Positions 44,919-55,385 of a stretch of 64,000 bases of DNA are shown here, in pieces; the first letter of the stretch is position 1; the number at the start of each line of letters is the position of its first letter. The DNA comes from Stenopsyche tienmushanensis. Its lineage: Eukaryota > Arthropoda > Insecta > Trichoptera > Stenopsychidae. The stretch spans positions 1,550,001 to 1,614,000 of the forward strand of contig WACJ01000530.1 in assembly GCA_008973525.1 (NCBI GenBank). Reading direction: 5' to 3'. The notes under the pieces are model-generated. The model saw only the letters and a list, made by a program, of their open reading frames with translations. It did no database searches and was not told the DNA's origin. A program made the translations under genes and the position numbers.

Positions 44919-45262
44919 TTCTCAACCTTTTTTTCACCTATTTTTGGCGTATAAAAATTCATATTGCGATATTTGCTCGGGGAATTTTCGACAAAGTGCT
45001 GATTCGATTTATCTGCGCGACTATTTTATGTAACTCGTATTGTCGCCATTCTTCCATTGTACTTTTGGGAAACTTTTTTGAAACATATTTTGCAAACGAA
45101 CGAAGCACATTTTACACGAAAAACTTTGGCGAAACTTTATTGTTACAAAACTTTTCATTTTCCGCAAGCCATTGTACGATGGTTTACTTTATTTCACCTT
45201 ATAAATTTGTACCGGGGGACGGAACGAAGATCGATATTAAAAACATTTGAGAACCTTAAATA
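44919..45262. mobile_element. Possible hAT MITE
   Basis: The left end CAGAGCTTCTCAACCTTTTT and right end AACATTTGAGAACCTTA are inverted in their TTCTCAA core. No clean 8-bp duplication was found. Confidence 0.35.
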
Positions 45263-45495
45263 GGGTTATAACAAACAATCGATGGTGTCATAATATACGT
45301 CGTTATTCCAAGAAAAATATGCAATTTTGCATATTTATAACAAATATATCGCAAAAAAAGCATTAACAAATTCCGAACCTTTTTGATTGCACGCGAATTT
45401 CTAAAAATATACAAAATAATACTTTTTTTTAAAAAATGATCATATAGTTGGCGCCAATATTGACAAATCCATGTACACTTTAGGAAGTAATAAGA

Positions 45496-46040
45496 ACTGT
45501 GCGAAAGTAACCTCGTCGGTTTGCTCATCAAACGCTGCTAGGGTAGCCCAGCTAACATTAGTTGGGTGAGCAGGTCACCCTGTGTTGCGTACCCATAAAT
45601 GAGTGTATGGAACAGCCGGTTATTGTAATTGTTGGAGATTGTGTCAAAGGCTCACCACTATCCTCAACAGACTGGACAAATAGGGAAGAACGGTGTTAGG
45701 CTGTTCTAACGGCGACTCATCTCCGTAGTTAGGCACTTTTTTTTCCTATGGGAGAGGAATCTTCGCTCCCGTAAGCGACTCAAGACACCCATAGTGGGTA
45801 GTGTCAGATTCCTACTGGCTAAATCCCTCCCTTGCCCTTCTCTGTCCCGCCTGGTATTGTTTTCCGCATTGCTTCAAGAAGACAGGTAGTCTGGCCTTAG
45901 ATTGCTTGGTCCTATTCTAGTGTTGTAGCGGTTGTAAATCCCTTGAATTTAGCTTAAACTTAGACTTTCTTCCTCCAACGCACCTTCAGCTGCACATGAT
46001 CTGAAGTTGGTCCCTGGTTAGTCCAGGTTAACCCAGAACA
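45496..46040. repeat. Repeat R8, copy 3
   Basis: Begins at GCGAAAGTAACCTCGTCGG and keeps GTTGGGTGAGCAGGTCACCC and GTGTCAAAGGCTCACCAC. The CCATGGTCTGAAG-type region is present as ATGATCTGAAGTTGG near 45997. Confidence 0.65.
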
Positions 46041-46150
46041 GCGAATAGAAGCGAGGTACTGCGTTTTGTTCACACTCGATCAAAAACAATAACGCGTCCA
46101 CAATTCAGACCGCTGTTTGGGCTTGTTTGGGCGCTGCATTAGAATGAATG
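46041..46150 (+). pseudogene. Mariner fragment next to R8
   Basis: GAAGCGAGGTACTGCGTTTT and AACGCGTCCACAATTCAGAC, as at 17455-17600. Ends at a TTTGGGCGCTGCATTAGAAT stretch. Confidence 0.6.
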
Positions 46151-46614
46151 ATGATGTTAACGTCGATTTTTCTAGCTATTAAGCTGTTAACTAATCATCC
46201 TATGAACTTATTGATTAACGTATTAGAATCATCAAAGATTTTTTGGGGTCAATTACAAATTTTTAGCACTAATTATTTTATATTGACAATTTTTTTTTTT
46301 AATAATTCAATAATTTACCCAATTGTTTGATGCCATTAATCGAAAAAAAACTAGAACAACACGTAGCATTTATTTTTTAAGCGTCAAAAGCATCTAAACG
46401 GGCCAAAAAAACGCCAAAACAGCACGCGTTTTTAAGTAAGCAGACCGGAATGAGTTAATATCAACTAATCGGTTGCCTTAATATAGGATAAAAAATGTTT
46501 GTCTTCTAACTGATGATATGAATATTAATCCTATTTATGAATATACATTTAAGATGGCCCTATTCTTACATTTCTTAGTGCAACTCTACCCTCTTTAATT
46601 GCATTTAAGAAAGA
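46151..46614. other. Unassigned AT-rich sequence
   Basis: Nothing recognised. Confidence 0.4.
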
Positions 46615-46800
46615 ATAATATTAATCCTTAGATTAGTGAGTCGATTTTAAAATGACGTAAATTTAGATGTTATATTTGTATGTGCACCACTTATTGTCCA
46701 CATAAATCTATTTATCTCTCAGGAGCGCGCAGCGTGATCCAATCTTGTATATCAATAAATGAACCTTAACACCGTTGATAAAATTCGTTCATTTATACAT
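46615..46800 (-). mobile_element. TTAA-MITE fragment
   Basis: TTAGTGAGTCGATTTTAAAA, TGTGCACCACTTATTGTCCA, CGCGCAGCGTGATCC and GAACCTTAACACCGTTGATA: the inverted right half. Confidence 0.6.
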
Positions 46801-46919
46801 GTTTGTCTTCGATTTATGTCTAAATTTATTCAATTTTGGTCAATTATATTATTGGCCAAAAACAAATAGACTAGATTAAAGCATAATATTTCATCGCACG
46901 ATGAATTGACAAAAAAAAA

Positions 46920-47235
46920 GAGTGAAAAAAGCAATCAGTGTTGGTTGTGTTTAAAGAGAAGTTTTCATTTGCTTCCGGCTTTTCGCAGTAATGTCGAGGC
47001 CTATCACGGCTTGATGGCAGTGATCAAACAAGTTTAGTGCGTTATTTGTTTACGAGCGCGGCACCCGCCTAGGGGGTGGAAGGTGGATGTGGGGTTGGGT
47101 TGTGAAACTTGGAGGTGAGAGTCGAGAGGTGGTAACTTGTGTGGAGTTCCGCGCCGGGACGAGCAACAGGTCCCGGCTAGGAACACCAACGGCCCAGTGC
47201 CGACGGGCCCCATTCGCATTATTTTTTTAACACCC
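46920..47235. other. GC-rich stretch of unknown nature
   Basis: GTGGAAGGTGGATGTGGGGT and GGTCCCGGCTAGGAACACC. Both strands are open for about 65-70 codons. It could be the untranslated end of a retroelement or host regulatory DNA. No second copy was seen. Confidence 0.3.
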
Positions 47236-47484
47236 ACATCCCGGGCAAAACATCCAAATAAACAGCATTTAAATTTCTGGACAATTAATTCAAAATATAA
47301 TACACACCTACATGAGTCTATTATGAGCCTTCTCCTTCGAATTATCGGCGGTGTCTAAGTCTACCTGTCAATCCCAGCATAAATGAGCTCTTCTGACGTG
47401 TCTACTGCCACTCGTTCTCAGTATAAATATAATGATATTGGTATAAAAGCTTAAATTTAAATTTGACAATACTAATATAGGATT

Positions 47485-47805
47485 ATTCAATATGGACGCT
47501 CAACGTTTGTTTGGATATAGCGGCCGTTATTTAAAAGCAATGTTTATCAAATAAATTGTGAATTATTGAATAGTATATGGCAAATTGTTATGTAAGATTA
47601 TAATGCTGAATAACGTATGCAAATTCAATATAATGAACGCCGCTCAGATTTATGCGACAGTCATCGAAAATTGGACCTCCCGAATACGTGCCACGCCACC
47701 AAGCAAAGCCGCGGTGGATATTTGAACGATTTTATACGTCATACTTAATGCCATCAAATATTCTTTCAAATGCAAAATAAATTGAGTAGATATTTTATAT
47801 GGACC
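47485..47805. mobile_element. Family T element, truncated copy
   Basis: TTCAATATGGACGCTCAACG at the left. The interior matches 57147-57215 (CATACTTAATGCCAT). The right TIR is missing. Confidence 0.6.
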
Positions 47806-47959
47806 TCTACACATTCGATATCAAGTTATTTTAATGAAAGAAAGAAAATATTCCCACAAATTAGTTAGGAAGGATATCAGAGATGTTATGCAGCTGATGT
47901 CTTCCTTAATCATTGCATTATATCATATCATATTCATCTTCGTAAAATTAGAGGGAACA

Positions 47960-48025
47960 GGTATAAGGTCCCGTGTCTAACCGGTCCGAATTTCGGACCA
48001 CTGACAAATCGAAAGAGTTTGTTAA
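47960..48025 (-). repeat. Non-LTR retrotransposon C-terminal fragment
   Basis: CCGGTCCGAATTTCGGACCA, same subfamily as 42018. Confidence 0.55.
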
Positions 48026-48956
48026 AAAAACCGTTAAAAAATGAAAGATTAGAGCATCACATATATCATTATTTTTCTTAAGCGGAGATTATCTATATCC
48101 GATAGTGGATATGATATCTTAAGAAGAAGAATACAATGATATATAAAAAAACCATTAGAATGCTAGTTCCTCGCGGATCATCAAATGACACAGCATCTTT
48201 CGTCGCATCTGACAAATTACCTCTTGTTCCTTTGCTAAATGTCTTCTTAAACATTTCACAGTGAAAGTCAATCTGAGGCATTCGAATGATTTATCAGATC
48301 GAATTTCATACTGCGAATTTGCCAGTCATTTTGCTCGCCATACCTTGATTATGACATAAACTCTTACCAGCCTTGGGGCAGATGAATCGCGAGATTACTC
48401 CGCGAACCTTTGCTTGGGGAATCGTAAAACATCAAACCAAAAAAAAAAACGACAGATAAATCAATGTTTTCTCATTTTCGACAAATAAAAAATGCGTTTT
48501 GTAGCGTCGATTAGCAATCGTCAGATTATTTAATAATTGTATGGTGTGTGGGGCAACACGCCGATGAAATTAGATTACGACTTTCACCATTTACGCCGAT
48601 GACTCTAGTGATTTATCGGAATTTTGGACGACATTATAATAATATATCGATCAATCACTATCTGAGTATTGTCCGCATTTTATAATTGACATTTCCTTGA
48701 TCATATATCAATTAAATTCTATAAAAGAACAGGCGTTTAATTATAAATATGCTGAATTTTGGATTTGATCATTTGTATTTTTAAGCAATGATTGGTATGA
48801 ATCGGTGAAAAATCATTCAAATTATAACAGTATTAAATCTATAATATGTTTTCCAACTTTTTTCTGAACTGTTGATCAAATAAACATAGCTGGAGGGTAT
48901 TAATATTAGGGCATTCCATACGAAGAGTCGGAATTTCAGTTAATCAAAGATCGCAT
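48026..48956. other. Unassigned AT-rich sequence
   Basis: No gene or repeat supported. Confidence 0.4.
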
Positions 48957-49275
48957 CCCCACGTAGTAGCACTGTTAATCTAAGCGGATTTAATTCGCCA
49001 GATTAACAGCGACATCTTCCATCTCTCTTCAGGTGTAATATGTTATTTTAACAGCGTCATCTCTTGTGGCCCTAAGTAGACATTGCACCTGCATATCAAC
49101 GGATCGTTTCTTGCGCGTGTACCGTTGCTGGTTGGGTAGTAACGCGCAGGAGGCGAGATTCGGGAGAGTCGTCGACTAGCCTTGGCTGCGGGAAGTCATC
49201 CCTCTTGCAGCCAGATCTTTTTTCTCTCTCTCGTGTGGAATAAATAGTTATTTAGAGAAGATCTTTCTATGCGAT
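48957..49275 (+). repeat. LTR-like repeat, near-complete copy C
   Basis: Starts at GTAGTAGCACTGTTAATC, has inverted GTTAATCT/AGATTAAC near the start, GACATCTTCCATCTCTCTTC, and GTGGAATAAATAGTTATTTA near the end. One of the best copies for defining the family. Confidence 0.65.
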
Positions 49276-49400
49276 CCGTATTCCCATACGTCTTGTCCTT
49301 CAATTTTTTGAACAAGTTCGTCAAAAATTGATGGTTTTCCACTCGTTCCCACATGTTGTCGACTCATCACATCACTACCACGTTCACACAATAAACATCC
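49276..49400 (-). pseudogene. Mariner N-terminal fragment
   Basis: The minus frame includes GKPSIFDELVQKIEGQD, homologous to the GKPSVISEELVQKIK segment at 23478-23690. Confidence 0.55.
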
Positions 49401-49439
49401 ACTAGCTTCCAATAGATATTCGTGGCGGTTAGTTGTTTT

Positions 49440-49545
49440 GCAAAATCAAAAAAAAGATGGCCGTGCGGAGTTCGCACGCGACGACTTCTCCATCGGAAGA
49501 ATTTATTGTGACTGTACAAAATGGCCGACAAATTTAGCATACCTA
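49440..49545. repeat. H2-type fragment
   Basis: CACGCGACGACTTCTCC and ACAAAATGGCCGACAAATTT also occur, in order or inverted, at 19280-19345 and 40200-40510. Confidence 0.4.
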
Positions 49546-49734
49546 ATCATTTTTGTCCGAGAATATTATCTTTTTTAGTATAAACCGCCTATGATCCGAG
49601 CTGTGTCAAGTAAAATTTTGAGAGGGCACAGTTCAGTGATTCTACTCTAAATAAGACCAAATTTTTGATTGGGCCCAAAATTTTCATGAAGGTCTGAAAA
49701 GTCTAGAATGTGTTCGTCGGGATGGCCGCGCTAG

Positions 49735-49992
49735 CATGCGTTTTGCTTTCGGGCCTTTATATATCTGGATGGGTGGATGGGCGTCGAATAGAAAGACTCT
49801 CTTTTCTAAATAACTATTTATTACATACGAGAGAGAGAAAGAAAGATCTGGCTGCAGGAAGGACGACTTCCCGCAGCCAAGGCTATCCAAGACTCTTACG
49901 ATTCTCGCCTCTTGCGTGACACCGCCGAACTGATGCACGCGCTAAAAACAATTTGGTGAATTAAATATATACAGATTAATAGCGCCGGGGGA
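49735..49992 (-). repeat. LTR-like repeat, copy F
   Basis: GATGGGCGTCGAATAGAAAG, TCTAAATAACTATTTATT and CAGGAAGGACGACTTCCCGC. Followed by a damaged AATTAAATATATACAGATTA inner end. Confidence 0.6.
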
Positions 49993-50017
49993 TAAGGATA
50001 ATATATCGCCAATGCTA

Positions 50018-50852
50018 TTAGGTTGTCCCATAAGTTTCTTTCGCAAATGAACACAGATCTAATCATAGCCATGGTTGAAGAAAACCCGCGATATAATGTT
50101 CGCGAAATAGCTAACAAGTTAGAAATTCCACGAACATCTGACAAAATTGGGTTACATCAATCGTTCAGATGTGTGGCTTCCTCATGAACTGACTGACTCA
50201 AATAAACTTCAGCGTATTTCAACATGCGATCTTCTTCTCCAACGACATAATAGCCAACCATTTTTAAAGAGACTTGTCAATGGAAATAAAGGTCGGATAC
50301 TCTATGAGAATATCCAACGTCTTGGACCAAGGGTACAGGAGCTTTAACTGTAGCTAAACCAGGCCTACATCCAAAAAAAGTTTTGGTATGCATTTGGTGG
50401 GACTGGAAGGGGGTAGTTTATTATGAGCTACTTCAGCAAGATGATACGATCAATTCAACAATATATGGTTTCCAACTAGACATTCTAAAGGACGCAATTG
50501 CCAGAAAATGGCCAGAATTAGCGAACAGACGAGGCGTTGTTTTTCATGACGATAACGCCAGGCCTCATGTGTCTTTGGCCGTCAGAAATAAATTATTATC
50601 ATTTGACTGGGATGTTTTACCTCATCCTTCATACTCTCCGGACATTGCCCCTTCAGATTATTATTTATTTCTTTCATTGAAAAATTCTTTACGTGGTAAA
50701 ATTTTAATTCAAAAAATGATATAAAAATGTACCTTGATCAATATTTTGTCAAGAAACCTAAGAAATTTCGGCAAGAAGGCATTATGAGGCTTCCGGAGAG
50801 ATGGAGAAAGGTAATTAATATGAAAATGAAAGAAACTTTTGGGACACCCTAA
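50018..50852 (+). mobile_element. Mariner element with both TIRs, internally deleted
   Basis: Ends TTAGGTTGTCCCATAAG and, inverted, TTAGGGTGTCCCAAAAG, each with GTTTCTTTC, flanked by TA (50016-50017; 50853-50854). The length of 835 bp is well below the usual 1.3 kb. The longest frame, 50383-50724, contains WWDWKGVVYYELLQ, GVVFHDDNARPHV and HPSYSPDIAPSDYYLF. The second and third catalytic aspartates are 34 residues apart (DD34D). The first is lost: the VTGDEKW motif reads VNGNKGR at about 50283. The N-terminal region is mostly deleted and the frame is broken, so it is inactive, though its ends could still be mobilised. Confidence 0.85.
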
Positions 50853-50939
50853 TATTTCTAATGTTGAAAAATTGCTAATAAATATATTGTATTACATTAT
50901 GAGGCTTGAGCACTTGATTTGATTCGAGTAATATGTTGT

Positions 50940-51640
50940 TATCAAGGTGTTTTTATTAACAGGCTCGAGTTTGGGTGGTAAAAGTGAGATTGCCACTTGT
51001 CGCTACTGGGTCATAGGGGGTGGAGGCCCATCCCTGCCGAGGGGGGTCGCGATTGTAACACAATCCATCAGGGCGGGGGCCGTGACAGCTCCGCTCGGTG
51101 CCCATTTCAATTGGGGCCCGAGTGAGGGGTAATTGAGTGGCTTTTCGCCCCGGGCCCCTGCCCCGGGCCGACTCCGCCGCTAACAGGTGAGCGGCCCGTT
51201 TACTCCGCCGATGATTGTTTGCGGACGCGCTGTCTCGCGATTAAGCGCCCGTGATTTATGGGCCCCGTCACGGGGCCCACGTTTATCCACTGTCAATGAG
51301 ACAATTATCACCGGACACACTTTTTCCGCGATAAATCTGCAGATATCCGCGACGGACGCTAATGATTTGATTAACTGCTCGACGCACTTAGGCCGCGCTT
51401 GATTTATTGAATGAGCGTATTTTTTGCGCCCTCTCATTGTCCGCGGTTCAAAATAAAAGCCGGTCGAAAGCGTCCATCAATGTCCGTAATGGCGACCTTA
51501 ATGTCGATGAAGCGCCTCTTGGGATTAACACGGTGAAATTTGCTTTCGAGCCGACACTGTGTGTATATTGGAAGCAAGATAAACCATTAATAATGCCTCA
51601 TGGTTGCATGTGCATGGTTGCTCATGGTCTAGTACTGAGA
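50940..51640. other. GC-rich non-repeated island, candidate regulatory DNA
   Basis: Much richer in GC than its surroundings and without repeat matches. It contains CCCCGGGCC twice (51148-51172), an inverted repeat TGGGCCCCGT/ACGGGGCCCA with one spacer base (51259-51279), and TGATTTATGG (51252), TGATTTGATT (51363) and TGATTTATTG (51400), which resemble Hox/PBC composite sites. Frames of 60-85 codons lie on both strands without known motifs. Confidence 0.35.
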
Positions 51641-51714
51641 AGTATGTAATCATTGAATAAATACGTTATGCCGGTTGTTCGACATTTTATTGCTCATCTG
51701 CGACATCTGCCTCA

Positions 51715-51790
51715 TATCGATCGAACTAATGAAATCATAAGCGTATTCCGTCGTTCATCGCAGCCTACTCGTGGGTCGGGACCATCGTCT
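51715..51790 (+). repeat. Short repeat shared with 16565-16640
   Basis: TTCCGTCGTTCATCGCAGCC followed by TACTCGTGGGTCGGGACCA. Confidence 0.55.
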
Positions 51791-51841
51791 ACGAATCACG
51801 CCGGAAAAACACTGAACAATAATCAATTGGATACAGGATGC

Positions 51842-51975
51842 GGCAGGTAAACCATTTTATTAGGCTGAAACAACTCTAAACAGCGCTCTGAATTGTGGAC
51901 GCGTTGTTCTTTTTGATCGATCGTAAGCAAACACGTATCCACTTCAAACAGAGCTTTCTCATGGACAAACTTTGA
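51842..51975 (-). pseudogene. Mariner transposase fragment
   Basis: The minus frame reads KEQRVHNSERCLELFQPNK, the segment before the first catalytic motif, as at 37948. Confidence 0.65.
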
Positions 51976-52079
51976 TACAAAAAACTGAATACATTGCTTT
52001 TTGATATCATTAACATTATATTTACAATTGAATGCTTCATTTTTAAGTTTTACAAAATCAAGGAATCAATAGTATTATA

Positions 52080-52433
52080 ATGGATCAGCTATAGAGTCTT
52101 CTTAGATCGTTTGTGGTCTTAGAATAATAATACATAGTAGAAAGCCATATAAATCAATTATTTACTTAAAATTCAGCGTGGTAACATAAGTGATTCTATT
52201 TTTTAAACGCTATTATGGGGCCCAAAAATATCGAATATGTTGAGGTTCATTTATTGATATACAAGCTTTACACATGCTGCGCGATCCTAAGGGAAAAGTG
52301 GGTTTGTATTTAGCACATCACTCAATTTTTTTAAAATATTTTTTTTCTAGCACCATAGACGGATGTTAATCAATTTTTATCGTTAAGTTTTCATTAAAAA
52401 TACAAAAAATAGCTCCGTCCTACAAAGGGTTAA
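52080..52433 (+). mobile_element. TTAA-MITE, 5'-eroded copy
   Basis: TCAGCGTGGTAACATAAGTG, a GTTGAGGTTCATTTATTGAT block, CATGCTGCGCGATCCT and a right end CAAAGGG followed by TTAA (52430-52433). The left end is not found. Confidence 0.55.
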
Positions 52434-52499
52434 ATGCTAGTTCGAGTTGATGATCGCGTGAGCCCCATTTTCATATAATACCATCAATGTGATTGATAA

Positions 52500-52987
52500 A
52501 ATTCCTTTCTGCTGAGACACGGACTAAAACTCAACGCAAAATTCCTGATTTCCCGACAAATTATTTATTTTCGTCGCTGCAGATGAATACTTATACAATA
52601 TAATACTTTGATGTTATTCGTAATTATATTACGGAGGAACACAAAAAATCTGAAGCCCGTATCTATTATATTTCATATCGATATTCCCATTATTAGAATC
52701 GATGTGTAGTAAATACATCACCGGTAGGGAAAGGTTAATATAACAATTTGAAAAACATATATGTACTGTATATGTATGTATACATAAATTAGATAGTTAC
52801 TCTCCCTAGACATCGCCTAAGCTCGCCAATTAGTTGTTACGCCACTGTTTCCAAGCGTCCAAATTTCGGCGGGAATGTCTCGATTTAGTAGTCTTCATCG
52901 TGTTGATGAGGTGTACAATTTCTGTTAAATAAAAATTTCATTCCCAAAATTTTCAGGATTACGTTTACTAATCCCGGGATTCTTAAT
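52500..52987 (-). repeat. Repeat K (hAT-associated), inverted
   Basis: CAAAATTCCTGATTTCCCGA, TCATTATTAGA-type central blocks, ACATCACCGGTAGGGAAAGG and GCGGGAATGTCTCGATTTAG, then an ATCCCGGGATTCTT end. The most complete inverted copy. Confidence 0.65.
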
Positions 52988-53009
52988 CTCTAGACTCTAG
53001 AGTCTAGAG
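52988..53009. repeat. Perfect 22-bp palindrome
   Basis: CTCTAGACTCT and its exact reverse complement AGAGTCTAGAG meet without a spacer. The last eight bases are the left target duplication of the hAT element that follows. Confidence 0.9.
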
Positions 53010-53813
53010 CAGTGGTTCCTAACCTGGGGGGAATTACCCCCCGAGGGGTAAAACGGCTTTTCGGCGGGGGTAATGACAATATTCATTTTTAGTATGTAGA
53101 TATAATAATAAAATGACATGAGCGTCATATGGCTTGCACTCTCTTCTAAGAAGTCTCTCACTGTGTTCTGATGCCTCTGATGGGATGAAGAGACGAGAGA
53201 CGGAGACGATACAGTTTCAATTTACTCGAGCACTAATTTGCACGTTTCGCATTTGTGACAGTATTTTAAGTGAAATGACTTTTGCTTCTGGAAAAAAGTG
53301 CTTGTATAAAGAAGCATTTCTACAATGGGGTTTCACGAATATTGTTGACAGGAATATGGAAAAGCCTCGTTATATGTAATAAAGTTCTTGGTACAGAGAG
53401 CATGAAACCAAGCAAACTTAAAGAACATTTTGGGAATGTTCACAAGGAGTTGGCTGATGAAATTTTTAAAGACGAAGATGTGTCAGCCAAAGTAGAATTT
53501 CTCAGACTACTCCAGAATAGCATTTTCAAAGAAGTGGAATTTCAAAACTATGACTTCTGTACATTTTGGTGAAAAGTAGGTGCTGAATATTCTATTATAG
53601 CTGATAGCTCTAAGAATGTGCGTTGGGTGAAACTAAACCTAACTAAGTAAAATAAAAAGTAATTTCCCATAGTTTTGTGCAATTTCATGATAAAAAAGGC
53701 TATTTGTATGTATTATATATGTTGTTTTCTTCAACAAAATTTTAAAGGGGGGTAAAATCAGTTTTCCTGATAGGTTATAGGGGTAACGAGACTAAAAAGG
53801 TTAGGAAACACTG
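53010..53813 (+). mobile_element. Buster-like hAT element with 8-bp TSD
   Basis: Left end CAGTGGTTCCTAACCTGG, right end inverted CAGTGTTTCCTAACCTTTTT. The exact 8-bp duplication GTCTAGAG lies at 53002-53009 and 53814-53821 and fits the nnnTAnnn preference of Buster-type hATs. The interior encodes KEAFLQWGFTNIVDRN, then, after a one-base frameshift near 53372, VICNKVLGTESMKPSKLKEH and FGNVHKELADE. This is a BED-type zinc finger (C-x2-C ... H-x(4-5)-H; the first Cys is damaged), as found at the N-terminus of hAT transposases. The catalytic domain is absent. At 804 bp it is a deletion derivative. Confidence 0.85.
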
Positions 53814-53821
53814 GTCTAGAG

Positions 53822-53940
53822 TGTAGTGATGGATCCATGTTTTATCCATCATCACATACCGCATAAAAATCATTTTTATTGCGCTGAAACAGCTCTAAAC
53901 AGCGCTCTGAATTGTGGACGCGTTGATCATTTTGACAATT
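53822..53940 (-). pseudogene. Mariner fragment with first catalytic motif region
   Basis: The minus strand reads QRVHNSERCLELFQRNKNDF, then, in a second frame, RYVMMDKTWIHHY, corresponding to RYVTMDETWIHHY. The first catalytic Asp is present; the frame is broken. Confidence 0.7.
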
Positions 53941-55064
53941 AGCGGTCGATATCTATTTAAAATTGACTTAATATTATCAAGGGGTCAATAATTTATTTCG
54001 TTAGTGATAATTCTATATAAGCCGCCGCTGATGGAGATTGTATGTTGTAGAAAATACCGCATGCATATAGATAAGCATTGCCGTTTTAAGAATTTACGTC
54101 CGATGGCATAAAAAGTGTATGCGGCGGGTATGTGGTTGTATGGGATGTGCGTCCATAGATATATATTTAAACATAATGGGTCGGGTTGGAGACATGGAAG
54201 ACATATCTTTCCAAGGTAAAATCCAACCCCAATAAATCTGCCTAATCATTACAATTGCCTCGGCTAATGCCAGAGACATTTCAAGCCATTTCCCGCAAGA
54301 TATACGGGTGTTATTCCACATGCGCCGTGATTTTGGATGCCGTAGGAGAAAGGCTCTGTCGGGAGATGAACCCGAGAAGGGAATTAGAGATATCACGAAG
54401 TCATAGACAACAAAATCACGACGGGGAAAGACACTAAAATCGCTTTAAACAGGGAAGCGTGACGTTCCCTGAGCCTCGCTTTACACGTCTCTGCCGAAAT
54501 CTACACACGCTTGGATTGCTCCACCCTATATGAGCACCGGCCCTGCCATTTATCTTCGCCTTTTCGAATTACCTTATGATAACACCAGAACGTGGCATCT
54601 CGACGATCCAAAATATTTTTAAGCCTTCCCTCCACGATTGCTCCGCGTACAATCAGTTTAAGCCCCCAAGAGATGGTTCTTCTGCGATACAAATAATTTC
54701 CGAGCAAAAAAATGTCAGAGACAAAAGTACCTATTATTGCTATGAGATTAATCTTTGAAAAATATATTTTTAAACAATAATATTGGAGATATTCCCTACA
54801 ATAGGATAGGGTGGCTAGACAACAGGGATGTTCGCCCACTTCAAAATCTTCACTGGAATTAATCAGCCGTAATAAACATCGCATGAGAACAAACAGATGA
54901 CACTGCAATAGGGAAAGGTGTCAGAAAAGAAAATTTTCTTGTCTTTATTCACTTTGACATTTCAATGTAAAAAGTGCTATAAAAACTTAATAATATATAG
55001 TTTTTAATAAAAACCACAAATAAACCAATATATACTATTCATAGCATTTGAGAATTTTTTAAAA
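53941..55064. other. Non-repeated sequence, no gene confirmed
   Basis: 54050-54500 is GC-richer. Minus frames of 100 (54094-54396) and 135 codons (54501-54908) lack recognised motifs. Confidence 0.35.
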
Positions 55065-55385
55065 ATCGACATAGAGGACTGTTGTTTATGTTAAAAGATT
55101 GTGTATTTAAATGAAAAATCTGGTTTTAATAGATAGTGTCCTGGTTGACATGATTTCATCCATTTTAATCCACTAGTTAAAACTGGAGATATCGTGTCAA
55201 CCGTGTTGATAAAAGTAATTTTGAGGAAACGCCTTCTATATTTAATTGGAATTTGATTGATTCCTAAATTAATTATTATAATGAATTTAATCTTAAGCAA
55301 CTATATCGCTTTGGTGATACACAGGGGACTGTTTTTGAGCGTTATAAAAACGTTTTTGATTTAATAAACTTAATTTAAATGGATA
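55065..55385. repeat. Cluster of short repeats: 16230-type, F and G
   Basis: In order: TAGAGGACTGTTGTTTATGT (as 16240), F ends GTCCTGGTTGACATGATTTC and GATATCGTGTCAACCGTGTT only about 60 bp apart (a strongly deleted F), then G (CTATATCGCTTTGGTGATAC; GTTATAAAAACGTTTTTG). Confidence 0.55.

Noticed and set aside
44919..45262. Firm hAT call
   Set aside because: The ends share only a short core and no 8-bp duplication was found, so it is kept at low confidence.
54501..54908. 135-codon minus ORF
   Set aside because: No recognised motif, and a 60-codon plus frame lies within it. Chance opening is likely.
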